Below are positions 33,574 through 44,498 of a DNA stretch of 64,000 bases, in pieces. Both the position numbers and the translations under genes were made by a program. The stretch is from Exophiala sp. HKRS030 (lineage: Eukaryota; Ascomycota; Eurotiomycetes; Chaetothyriales; Herpotrichiellaceae). Under the pieces are notes generated by a model. That model had not been told where the DNA came from, ran no database searches, and was given only the letters and a program-made list of their open reading frames with translations. Within the stretch, counting starts at the first letter, position 1. The number at the start of each line of letters is the position of its first letter. The stretch is taken from the NCBI GenBank assembly GCA_023897205.1, contig JAHWDD010000009.1, forward strand, positions 2,108,001 to 2,172,000. The letters run 5' to 3'.

Positions 33574-35515
33574 GGTAGCCTGTTGAATGGCACACGAGCC
33601 GGGCGAATACCGACACCAAGAAGATGATCGAAAGCGTTCATCAATAGGGGGAGGATATGGTGGTGGATAGAGTTGTACTTGATTCAGTCAGGTCTACCTA
33701 GGACCCCTGAACACAACTCATCTCAATAGGAAATGTGGTTCTATGGTAGACACCGCTCTTGGTCAACAATACCATAACTTGATCTCCTCCGGCCCCGAAT
33801 CCAATTAGCCCTCCAAGTAAGAAGGACAACCGCTTCATCCAGCTGGAGGCATCATACTTGCGCAGATACTATTTCGACATAATGGATATTGAAAATTTAT
33901 CTAGCTTTGTCGTAGAACTAATTTTCAATCTATTAACACATGCCATCCTCGGTCTGTGCTGGTATTTTGTGCCCTTAGCATTCAACTCAGGTACATACTC
34001 AGAAGCCAGTCGAGAGACAGCCGAGGGCCCGGCCCGTGAACGGCGCAACGTAAATGACGGTGAGGGTGAAGCAACATGATGCAACTGGGCGCCACAGCCG
34101 ATAGCATGGGCCCAAGGGGCCGAGCCGCCTTATCACAACACCAGGATCTACTCGAGGCACATCACCGTCAGATTTTCGTTGAGACCACAGCCTTTCGTTC
34201 ACATCTCAAGGGCTTTTCAAAGACATTTAAGGAAAAGATACACCCTTAAGGTGCTTTCGTTCTTATATAAACAAAGCTTAGAGATGAGAGAAAGGAAGCA
34301 GTAGATTCGGGCAGGATATATCAATCACAGAGTAAGGCGATGTAGGCGGAGGAAGATAGCATTATCGTGTGAGCATGAGGCTCCCCAGGGACCCCAAAAG
34401 TCTTCTCGCGTCTATTATTCTCCAATTGGGCTTGAGCACTATCTGCGAATAACACACTGCCACCACAGCATCAAGTACTATTACCGCACAACAGGATGCT
34501 GAAGAACTTCCGGTACCCTTAGTACGCTTGTTGGCTGTGTTGCAGTCCCTCTCCAAACTGGATATTCGAATGGTGCACAATACCACCAATTTTTATAAAC
34601 CTACAGGCACCATAGTTCAATCATTATAGGTGTTACGGACGAAACGTCGAACGAACATTACCGGAATGCGATTACTGGGATACCCTACACGTCTTCATTT
34701 CTCCCACAAAGCGTTTCCACTACCTAGTCGAACAGATCCTATATAATGCGTGTTCATCGCATGTTATCTCCCATCGTTCTATATTGTCCAGGTTAAAGCG
34801 GTCTTTGCCCCTCATGCTCTGGGACCAACCCGTATATGACAATTGGGCTTTCCCTTCTCGAATGATCGAGGCAGTTGGTTGACTAAGTAGTAGTGCAGGC
34901 TGAGCCATGTCTTTCAGGGCGACTCTAAGCCCAAAATGAAGCTATCCCGGCCCTTGTCGCTTGGTTTCGGCCCGATAAAAATGGGGGCGGTCAGAGTCAG
35001 AGCCTGGGGGATCTTGGGGACCTTAGGTTTGCCCCTCCTTTAGGGATCTCGAATCGCTCTTGACAAACCAAAACAACATGCAAATGTGAGCACCGGTCTT
35101 GTCCAGTATTAAAGCTCCGAATCGACAACGTCAAGATTGAGGAAAGCTATAATTCAATTATCCATCAAGGTTTCTCACAGGTTCAAAGCACTCTTCCGTT
35201 TCTATTCGCTGCGACTTGGGTCTGAAGGCCCGGAAGCAACATGTAACAAGCATGAGCGAATGGCTTCTAACTCAGTTTGTCCTTCATAGCCCCACGATGA
35301 TGTTTTGCACTGCCCTCCTAATGAGGCTGACCACTCTGTGAGGCCGCGTCTTGTGATTCACAGATGGCAGAGCTTGCGTGTCTGCTGCTATTGCTTTCGC
35401 TCAATCCCATTCATAATGTTTCCCTTTTCTCCTTGGTCAGGTCAAAATACCTCTTTCGTCATAACACGATCTCTGAGGACAGTTCAGCGACTTCAACGCA
35501 GTTCACAATCAAAAC
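33574..35515. other. Intergenic, right edge of the accessory block
   Basis: About 1.9 kb. Short open frames at 33858-34079 and 34720-34908 lack supporting features. I see no gene, tRNA or transposon. Confidence 0.55.
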
Positions 35516-37078
35516 ATGGCAACAGCAGATTTTGGCTGGTGTTTCGAAGGGTTTTCCATAGCGCTACAGAACCTTCATAACCTTGTCGCAGCTCTGGATG
35601 CGAAACTCCCAGTCGGTGAATCGTCAGCCGGTCTAGACTACCTTCGATATCACTTATGCCCTTTGCTTGGCCTGGTGCAACCATGTATTGAGGACATTGA
35701 GCCAGACTTCGAACATCCCCGACGGGAATCATGGAACACATCTCTAGTGAAACTCAGAGAGAATTACTCGGAGTTCAATGCTAAGCTCAAAATGCGAAAT
35801 GGATTTTCAGTGACCGAGTCCAGCGACAACAATCTCACGGGTTATCAGGAAATCAGCTGGGAGACGCTCTTGGAAGGTGTTGAGGAGCTGAAGAATCGGC
35901 TCAGGGATGTTCTTCTTGATATTGAATGGCTCATTAACCTTGAGTTACGGTGAGTCCGCACGCACCCTGCCCATAGGTCTTTATCTAATCGTTCCTATAG
36001 CGCTAAGTTCGAGGATGACTTCCTAACCTTAGAACACCTGTCTGAAACCATCGAAAGCCACGGCACGGCCGTTGCGATATACAGGCGTGACCTACAGGAA
36101 ATTCTCCGAAACCTTCAAGCAAACGAACAAGATTGCGAGACCATTCACGACCTTTCTTATGGCAACGCCGCCGAGTTCGCGCAACGGATGGCAAAATACC
36201 ACACAGAGGCAAGAGCCATGTCTTGCACATTGCAGCGTGTTCAGAACATTCTTGAAATTCTCAATAGTCAGCTCGCGGCACACAAGGCAAAATGCACTTC
36301 CGATGGTGGCAAAAGGCAGTTCAATCAACTCCAGGCAGAAGTCAAGAAGAGAGCAACAGCAATGTCACGACTATATCAAAGATACGACAACACCAACGAG
36401 ATCAGTTCTGAGATCGTGCGCATGATGCGCAAGTTAGGCGCCGCAAAGGGACCAGGCTCTTTTTCAACCGAGGAGACGCGTAAGAGACTGCTCAAATTCA
36501 TGCCTCATTTTGAACGATTATACGACAGATTCCGGGATCGATCACGAGAGCTAGTATCGAAGAGCCGACGCCGACCGTCCAACTACGACACCTCTAGCGA
36601 TATTGCCTCTGACACTTCACGCGAGTCATCCGAGAGTTCTGGAAGTGGTTGCTCACTCTCCTCGTCAAGCACAGTCGAAGACCTTCTTCCAAACCCACCG
36701 ATCACGGCCGAGAAGCAAGTCATCACAACAACAACTATTTCTACGCCACCATCACCCAAATCACCGACATCATCAATATCGACATGCTCAAACCAATCAT
36801 TCAACGAACCTCTAAGCAGATTCAAACCCCTAGCTATCTCGACGGCGTGGCCACCTCATCCAACACGAAGCCCACCACCCGTCCCTGACTGTACACCTGC
36901 CGCTACTCCGATGATTCCAGTCTCACCCTATGACCCTGTGCAGGCGCCAGCAGTTCCTCGACGGTCGAGCCGCAGATTACCATATCGCACCTTCAACATG
37001 ACGAATACCCAAGCCCTTCCCTTTCCCAGCAGATCATTCGCAGGCATCGAAGCTCTCGCAGCGACGGCCAGGGTCTAA
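35516..37078 (+). CDS. Uncharacterised fungal protein, helical N-half and Ser/Pro-rich C-half
   Basis: Two exons (35516-35949, 36001-37078; 51-base intron) give 503 residues. The first ~330 residues are rich in Leu, Glu, Lys and Arg with heptad-like spacing, and probably form long helices or coiled coils (e.g. LQRVQNILEILNSQLAAHK). It starts with FGWCFEGFSIALQNLHNLVAAL, similar in feel to the N-terminal 'fungal N' regions of signalling or STAND-type proteins, but there is no NTPase domain. The last ~170 residues are low complexity with Ser, Thr and Pro. No catalytic motif is recognised. The splice is confirmed by frame continuity LELR-AKFEDDFL. Confidence 0.7.
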
Positions 37079-37775
37079 GCGTGGCCAGCTCAAAGTCCTC
37101 CTTGACCAGGGAGCATCGGCTCCATTTTCAAAGCGAAAAGACTATACACAAGCAGGGCATTGAATTACTGGAAGACTGCCCCCCTTTTTCTCCATGTATC
37201 TCGACTGGAAACAAATGCGTGCTGGAAGATGTAGTAGATTTATGTTTGTCAGAGCATGTCATTCTTGAGAGCCGTTGTTAAGAGAGATGTAACAAAGAAG
37301 ACCACAAAAAGATGTGAGCTGAAGTGTGATGAATGTGTGGGAAGCCAGGGCCCAGCTTTGTTCTCAGCGTGCTCGTGCTCGGTAGGGTGGGTTCAGTTTG
37401 GATCTTTGAATCCCTTTTCTTTTTTTTTCTCATACGATTGTCAACGATGGATACCCCAGGTTACGAATTATGATTTTTTCAAAACGCGGTTTCAAGTGAA
37501 CCTATAATACTATCATAATACTATGACTTTTACTCATTTCTGTATCTTGTAGTGGATGCTAGAGTCGTCGACGACAGTCGAAGTAGAGACCAAGAGTTGA
37601 CGGTCAACGCATTCAAGGCTAAACGATATTTGAGTTAACGACTAATACCGATAAAAATATAACCGCAATAATGTACATTTATTTCCTTAATAGGGAGACC
37701 AAAGTAGAGTAAAAGACTAATCACGGAAGACCGGGAAAAAAGACAAAAATATTTCACAAAAATTTAAAAACATAT
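37079..37775. other. Intergenic between the helical hypothetical gene and the tRNA
   Basis: About 700 bases; AT-rich towards 37500-37770 with A/T runs, which may help terminate transcription. Nothing else recognised. Confidence 0.6.
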
Positions 37776-37899
37776 CGACAGCTACAGGATTTGAACCTGT
37801 GCGGGCGAACCCAACAGATCACAAGTGTGGCCATGCGTGTCGTGGGGTGACACGTGCCAGAATTCGAGTCTGTCGCCTTAACCACTCGGCCAAACTGTC
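37776..37899 (-). tRNA. tRNA-Ser(CGA) with a 43-base intron
   Basis: Read on the minus strand, the 7-bp acceptor GACAGTT pairs with AGCTGTC (one G-T), with discriminator G. The D-arm contains GGCCGAGTGGTTAAGGC. The anticodon arm is ACAGA-CTCGAA / ATCTGT with anticodon CGA at 37866-37864. A long variable arm (TGGGTTCGCCCG) marks class II. The T-arm is ACAGG-TTCAAAT-CCTGT. Exon 1 is 37899..37863 and exon 2 is 37819..37776; the intron 37862..37820 sits after position 37, the canonical site. A downstream T-run on the minus strand (37770-37730) can serve as Pol III terminator. Confidence 0.93.
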
Positions 37900-38585
37900 C
37901 AGTACTGGGGGTACGAAAATGTGTGCATTTTAAGGATAGAATTGTGGGGTAGCAAAACATAACTTAAACATAGTTGTGGTCCCTCTTGTGCCCTTATGAG
38001 GCGTGTCTGGTCCTTGCGTTTGTCGTTGGATGGCCAATCGATTAGATATGTTGTGACCTTAGAGGTGCCAATTAAATCCCTGCCAGCGAAGGCATTGGGT
38101 TTCGGAATTTGCACGGTTTTCAAGTACTTTTATCTAGCCCCTTTATTGACATTTATCTGCTCAACACGTATCCCTATCTACGCGGGAGCTCCTAGCTATA
38201 GTTCAACCACACAGGAATCTACCTTTGAGTGGATCATAGGTTCGATGACATTGTGTATCCTTCGGCCTCGAAAGCCAAATTCCCGTTCCAAGTGCCAACA
38301 GTTGCCCGTGCCTAAACTTCTGTGATTCCTGCATGATTCGGAACCACGCATTGAACATATCTCGTGTAGCTTGTTTAGCAATATGGAATTATCTAATGCC
38401 ATCATAGTTATAACTTGTAACGCTTAACCCCTTTATGCCAGCTCCTCAACTCTCGTCACCTGCATCTCTGTCTGCTAAAATGGTTTCTCCATTCAGCCAG
38501 TAGCATATCCGTCACATGTAAGAATTGTATTGCATGACTGTCCTACATATCAGAACACAAGGTGTTTCTCTGTCATAAGGTCTGG
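37900..38585. other. Intergenic
   Basis: About 690 bases between the tRNA and the next gene; open frames are short and unsupported. Confidence 0.6.
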
Positions 38586-39898
38586 CTAAGATTGTGTAAT
38601 AATCTCCGAAGGTGTGATGATACCATTGCCAATATCTTGAACACCTTCCACACCTGCGTTGTGTAGAGGGTCGATCAAAGCAACTGCGCTACCTGGCAAA
38701 GGCGTATTCCTTGCTACGAGTAGGGAAACGGAGTCTTGAAGGCTGCTGGTATCAACGACTCGGCCATGATTTTCGACAAAAGACAATGTGATGTTGGTGC
38801 GATTCCGACGAAAAATCTGTGACCGAACAGAAGGTCCACTTGCAGATGCTGTATGATCATCCAGATGTTTCTCATTGCATGGAGAAAGGCTACCATCACT
38901 ATTCTCAGACCGAGCACGTGCAAGAGCCCGTCTAACGGTTTGTCGAAACCCACTTCGCTTGCGGATAGAGTGCTTGTCTGTTATAGCACTTTCTCCTGTT
39001 GGGGCGCTTGCAGCACAGGGGCAGACTCAATGGAATCCACGCTTGTCAGCGGCTCACCCCATCCAGTCTGAGCATAGTAGCGAGGGACGATAGATTGCGG
39101 GATCTGGATGTCCGCCAGAAGTCTTGCATCTGAGACACGACGATTTGCCAATTCCCATGCTGGTGGCATCATAGTACCACTCTTCAGAACGTTGTCTAGA
39201 GACTGCATAGCGCGTTCGCGGTAAGTTGGTCGACAATTATGACAAATTTTGTACACACAGTCCTTGACCATTGGGGGAGCGGTAGCCTCGGTGTTGATGG
39301 GTTGTTTCGCCGCAGTCAGTGGAGAAGTAGAAGAATCTGCGACAGACAAAAGAGGTTCTGACATCCATGTCTTGTTGAGTTCCTTCCAATCGTAAGCAGC
39401 TCGAATTTCCTCATCTAGGCTGGTGGTAGAGGTGGTCGAAAAGGTGGCACTGTGTGGCAGAGTGGACAAGGTATCGTCAATACAGGAACTTGAGGACGTG
39501 GACGCGGAAGAAGTAGTACTTGTAGAGGCTGTTGAAGGTCTCGAGTGTTGTGGTAGAATGATATCCCTAACTCTTTCTTTTTGCTGGATCAGCATCTTGA
39601 TCTGCTCTGTGGTATAATGACCATCTCCAATGGCTTTAATGATCGGATGCGAGAGACTGTGGAGTTGCACGTCCTGGTCAGGATCAATGGTGTGCCCGGT
39701 TGAAAATGTATCAGTGATAAAATCTTTAGCTGGCAAAAAGCCGTTGGTGTCTTGGGTACAACGATATAGCCAGCCGATATTGGGATGTTTCTGGCAAAGA
39801 GAACACTTGAATATTCCCCACGGATCATACAGACGCGTCATGGTCATATGAGTGCATGGATTGCGCTTTTCAGAATTGGGTACCTTGCGTCCAGGCAT
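38586..39898 (-). CDS. Uncharacterised Cys-rich protein with two zinc-ligand-like CxxC pairs, one frame break
   Basis: 437 residues if one break is closed. The N-terminal half has WGIFKCSLCQKHPNIGWLYRC and, after a Ser/Thr-rich linker, YKICHNCRPTYRERAMQSLD, i.e. CxxC followed by C and a further CxxC. This is a plausible cross-brace zinc site, though not a RING or GATA I recognise. The frame stops at 38981 as read. Adding one base to the GGGG run at 39001-39004 (+ strand) continues it through KHSIRKRSGFRQTVRRALARARS to a stop at 38586. A 38714-38953 overlapping frame is then a shadow. The basic helix after the break could be a nucleic-acid-binding or nuclear-localisation region. Function unknown. 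Confidence 0.65.
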
Positions 39899-40817
39899 GT
39901 CGATTGACGTTTGTGAGGGTCATGCAATTTCAGATGTGAGTGAGGAAGTAGAACAGATAAGACTCGATCGCTAGCTGGGAGAGCGAGGTTCGAAGGTGAC
40001 GATCAGAGAAGAGGATCAAAGGAAGGAGGACCAGACAGTAATGGTGAAGAAATCTACCGAACATTGATTTCGCACATTCACTTGTTGCAAGGACAGTGTC
40101 AATCGATATCTCATATCGGAGGTGGAATTGTGCTCTGGCTTAAGAGTGAAGACCAAACAGGCTGCCTTCTGCGTATCATCCGGGGCAAATTGATATGGAA
40201 GGAGCGAGGAACACCAGACCTGCAAGATTTTAGGAAGGTACCATCCCTCAGTACGCATTGATGGACGCGTTTCTACACATGTCGAGGGAAGTCCGTCAAG
40301 TCACTGGTCGTTTGGTCTCTGAGGTGCTGTCTAGAGTGCCTGTTCTCTTCACTCGCGTCAGGTACAGACCGAGTGATCCTACGGGTCGGAACTCGGACCT
40401 GTCAACCAGTATAAATTCCAGTTGAATCAAGAATTCAATTCCAGTACGGCTCTTCTCAGTACTTTGCCGCCTCTAAACTTGGTCTAGGAGAAAATCGCAT
40501 CGCTTTTTAATGCATGGTAAAAGAGCTTGCATGGAGATTTAATTGTAAATTGGACTGTACATAGCTATGCAGGTCAGGTATGGTATGATTAGAGACACTC
40601 ATTGAGGAAGGGCAGTACGGAAGAAAGGCGTGAGGGTGTTCAGCCGCTTTCTTCCCGGCGCTGGTGCTCTGAATTTGAACATAGACCACAACAGAAAATC
40701 ACTAGAGGAGGTTTGTTTTGACATTTTGAAAAAAGTCTTCATTGTTCAATCGTAATCCAATAATTGAACTATATCAGCCCAAGCAGACTTGGAGAGAAGC
40801 TCCAAGATCCGAAGTCC
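39899..40817. other. Intergenic
   Basis: About 920 bases; no supported gene. 40064-40261 is open on + but has no recognisable content. Confidence 0.6.
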
Positions 40818-41855
40818 CTAGGCGGAGACTGTGGTGCCATTGGCATGCCCATTTGCGACTCCATTAGCGACGAATGCTGAAGGCAATGGTGCGGGCTGCT
40901 TTTTCTGAGAGACAGCAGCGCCGGCGGCATTGCGGGCAACAACTGGTAGAGCTGCTGCGGCAACAGCAGAGTGAATCTCCTCCTCGGCACCTTCGGGTAG
41001 AGGTAGTAGTGGAGATCTTACAGTGGCATCGTTAAGAATTCCGCGTGCCACCAGAGCGTGTTTCAAGGCGACAGTACCCTCCATGTGTGATCCTCGGTGG
41101 TAAACGGCCTTTGTCACAGGGAGGAGTCGGTCATGGACGGCGCGGGCCTTGGCATAATCATGAGCTTTGCCCGCGTTGATCAACTCGATCAGTAGCTCTG
41201 GTGCAATATTTCCGTAGCCGACAAGGAAGCCATCAATGTCAAATGAGGTATGCAGGAGATACTCATCATGACAGGTCAGAATCTGGAGCTCAGGTCGTTG
41301 TTCGCGGATGACGGGAATCTCGGTATCCCATCGTCGCATGTTACGAACACCGTTCTTCATCGCAAACACACCTGGAAGAGCAGATATGTCGAGCATGGTT
41401 TGGAGATTGTAAGTGGCCTTTGTGTTGTCGGGATATTGAAAGAGGATAAGCGGAAGTTTGCTGACTTCATAAACTCGACGATAGCGATCCTGGGGTGCGC
41501 CAGGTTGGTATCCGAATCGCAACCAGCCGTGGGATGGGTAAAGGAGGCCGGCTTGTGCACCAGCTTCCTTAGCGCGCACTGCCTCGAGCGCCGCAACCTC
41601 GGTGCCTTCTCCCGTGATACCGGCAATGATTGGGATTTTGTTGTTCACCGATTTCACAAAGGCACGAATGACCTCGCATTGCTCTTCTTGAGTGAGGAAT
41701 GTCCCCTCGCCAGCATGGCCGAGGACAACTAGTCCCTTGACACCATCAATGCTGCCCAACCAGGAGCCAAGACGGTGGATCGCTTCGTAGTCCACCTCGC
41801 CATTCGGCAAGAATGGAGTAACAGGTGCTGGAGTCAAGCCTCTGAGGTCGAGCAT
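40818..41855 (-). CDS. DHDPS/NAL-family class I aldolase (dihydrodipicolinate synthase-like)
   Basis: Single exon, 345 residues; family members are about 300, and the extra ~45 are an Ala/Pro-rich tail ending NGVANGHANGTTVSA. The barrel shows GLTPAPVTPFLPNGEVD at the N-terminus, the substrate-loop GHAGEG (45-51 region; most DHDPS have GTTGE) and IIAGITGEG. The proton-relay Tyr141 is in FQYPD and the Schiff-base Lys167 in FAMKNG. Filamentous fungi make lysine by the aminoadipate route, so this is unlikely to be a lysine enzyme. Related fungal enzymes cleave sugar-acid intermediates such as keto-deoxy hexulosonate, or hydroxyproline products. It is divergent from an MFS transporter and near a Zn2Cys6 regulator, supporting a small catabolic cluster. 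Confidence 0.85.
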   Translation of the reverse strand: MLDLRGLTPAPVTPFLPNGEVDYEAIHRLGSWLGSIDGVKGLVVLGHAGEGTFLTQEEQCEVIRAFVKSVNNKIPIIAGITGEGTEVAALEAVRAKEAGAQAGLLYPSHGWLRFGYQPGAPQDRYRRVYEVSKLPLILFQYPDNTKATYNLQTMLDISALPGVFAMKNGVRNMRRWDTEIPVIREQRPELQILTCHDEYLLHTSFDIDGFLVGYGNIAPELLIELINAGKAHDYAKARAVHDRLLPVTKAVYHRGSHMEGTVALKHALVARGILNDATVRSPLLPLPEGAEEEIHSAVAAAALPVVARNAAGAAVSQKKQPAPLPSAFVANGVANGHANGTTVSA

Positions 41856-42772
41856 TTTGAGGTGTGAAGCGTGAAATACTCTTGTCTTGATTGAAAATGG
41901 TTCTGGAATTGGTCAAGTATCGTTCAGATATTAGAAAATTTGATGGTGAGGGAAGTGATGAAGGCAAGACAACCAGTGAGTCGTGGCAGCTTTATATGCA
42001 TTTCGAGAAGAGCAGTCCTCCACGATGGACGAAGAACTTGCCACATCTTACCGAGTACGATCGCCGTGGAAGCCTTCCTGGTTGTACGATCCGCGAGCCT
42101 GCTAGGAAATGGATAGTAGACGACATGCCCGACACAGGCATTGCAGGACCGCATAGCAAGGTACGAACGAACCAAGCTCGTAACCCCAGGTTCTCCGGTT
42201 TTGTTGATCCGGAGACACGCAGCCGGTTTTCGTGGCAGATAATCCAGCATCCAAAGTAAAAGGAACTGAAAACAACAATGATCGTGTCGGAAACGTCAAT
42301 CCAGAGTCTGTCGAGCGACCAGGGAGGATCGGGGAAAGTCAAGCTGAGCGAACCGGTTGAACTTCATTGGCTTATGCGATCGGAACAGCCTTCCACGGTT
42401 AGTCCAATATTTCCACGCGGAACGTCCTTCCAGGGTTAGAGGATTTTAGTTCCGCCCAAGGTTCACAGACTCGCACGGCAGGCTTCTGATCCGTCCTTCG
42501 CCGCCGTCTCGGATCTCTCCCGACCACGGCGCCTTCGTGTGTAATGGGTGTGGGCTGTCGACTTCTCGACCCCAGAGAACCTGCATCCGCAATGTGTTTG
42601 CTCGAGCACAAGTCGACTCCATGGGGTCAGTCAGCTGGGGATCCTACAGTCGTGTGGGGATATAAATACACAGTCCAGATCCTCTACCGTTGCTTGACCA
42701 CAACCTTGAAGTAAGTCATAGGACTATCATTCCTACCAAAATATCAGTCCGTCCACAGCGTCATATTCCACT
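41856..42772. promoter_or_regulatory. Shared divergent promoter, aldolase / MFS transporter
   Basis: 917 bases between the two start codons. It contains short palindromes and CGG/CCG words near 42180-42240 and 42500-42530 that could be Zn2Cys6 sites; without alignment I do not name one. Confidence 0.45.
42661..42668 (+). promoter_or_regulatory. TATA box of the MFS transporter gene
   Basis: TATAAATA 105 bases upstream of the ATG at 42773, in a C/T-rich leader context, a clean fungal TATA arrangement. Confidence 0.6.
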
Positions 42773-44386
42773 ATGGCTGTCAAAGAAAACGAAAAGCCTG
42801 GCTCGATCGAAATGGAGGAGGTAGCCTTGCGAGAAGGGGTGCACTCGTGTGAAGACAAGGCCGACTATTCTGGTGCCGTTGCCAAAACCGATGCTGCTGA
42901 GATCGCCTTATGCCGCAAGTTGGACAGAAGAGTGCTCCCTATCCTGTGGGCAATGTACTACCTGTATGTGATGAGATCCCTCTGAATGATCGCAATGCAG
43001 TATTGACCTGTCCCACGATAGGAACTATCTTGATCGGAATGCCATTGCCCAAGCGAGACTGAACAGTTTAGAGGATGACCTCGGTTTGCGTGGAACTCAA
43101 TTCAATGTCGCAGTCTCAATTCTCTTCGTTGGGTAAGTCGTCCCTGAAGCCCTGTGAGAAGTAGAGACTGACCAAGGTGTCTCTAGGTACCTTTTGATGC
43201 AAGTTCCTTCAAACATGATCATGTCCAAGGCACATTTCAAGCCCAGCTACTACATGGCCATTTGTATGATGGTCTGGGCCATTGTCAGCGCATGCACCGC
43301 TGCAGTCCACAACTACACCGGGTTGCTCGTGGTTCGATTCTTCTTGGGGTCACCGAGGCACCCTACTATCCTGGAGCCATGTATCTTTTGAGTCTGTTTT
43401 ACACCAGAAAAGAGATTGCAACTAGGTTGTCCATTTTATATTCAGCCAACATCATTGCCACAGCAACTTCTGGCCTGATTGCGGCAGCCACTTTCGAGAC
43501 ACTTGATGGAGTACATGGACTCTCAGGCTGGCGTTGGTTGTTCATCATCGAGGGAGCTGTAACTTTCGGTGTCGCTTTGATTAGCATGCTGCTCCTCCCC
43601 GATCATCCCTTGACCACCCGCTGGTTGACACCAGAGGAACGAGAACTCGCTCACGCTCGGGTCGCAAGAGATACCGTCGGGCTAGAGAGCAACAAGGGAG
43701 CTCGTGCAGGCTTCATGCAGGCTGTACGAGACCCGCGGTTGTGGCTCCTTACATTCATGCAAAATTGCCACTTATCGGCAACAGGATTCAATTCATTCTT
43801 TCCGACTGTCGTGAGAACATTGGGATTCTCCCGAACCATGACCTTGGTCTTGACTTGCCCACCATATTTGGTCTCGGCGCTTGCCTGTGTTGTCACGGGA
43901 CTAAGCTCCGGTAAATTCAACGAACGCACATGGCATATCACTGGTGGAATGGTGGTTGCGATGGCAGGATTTATACTTGCCAGCTGCACCATGAATGTTG
44001 CTGCAAGATATACTGCATGCTTTCTTTTCGCTTCGGGGTGTTATGCTGTCAATGCTGTCATCTTGGGTTGGGTCACAGCAACACTTGGACAAACTAGTGA
44101 GAAGAAAGCCGCCGCACTTTCAATCGTCAACATGTTCGGGAACGCATCGTTCATTTACACTCCGGTACGGATCTTACCTGTTCTCCTTCCGATATCGATG
44201 CTGACTTTGCGATAGTATTTGTATCCCAGCTCCGATGGCCCTAAGTACTTAATTGCCATGTCTTCCAACACGGCCTTCTCGTTTGTCACGATTGTCTGTG
44301 CTTGGGCATTGAAGTTTTGGCTCATGAGAACAAATTCCAAAATCAGAAAGAGTGATTCGGCAAACAAGGTTTTCTATGCATTTTGA
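42773..44386 (+). CDS. MFS transporter, anion:cation symporter (allantoate/tartrate-like) type, one frame break
   Basis: Exons 42773-42963, 43022-43132, 43187-44164 and 44216-44386, about 483 residues and twelve hydrophobic segments. The family signature NYLDRNAIAQARLNSLEDDLGL follows the first membrane helix. RFFLG-VTEAPYYPGAMYLLS and GWRWLFIIEGAVT are standard for the ACS family of organic-acid and vitamin carriers. Frame is lost in GGGG at 43346-43349; adding one G gives the VTEAPYYPGA continuation, and all other phases agree. It would import an organic anion at the plasma membrane. Shared control with the divergent aldolase suggests it carries that enzyme's substrate or precursor. Confidence 0.86.
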
Positions 44387-44498
44387 AGAGACATCAGACC
44401 TCCACAAGAATCTTGTCGGGAATGATTTGTTCAAAAATGTTTCTGCTTGACAACTACGGAAAGGATCCTTGAGCTAAGACAGTGCGGCTCGTCATCAG

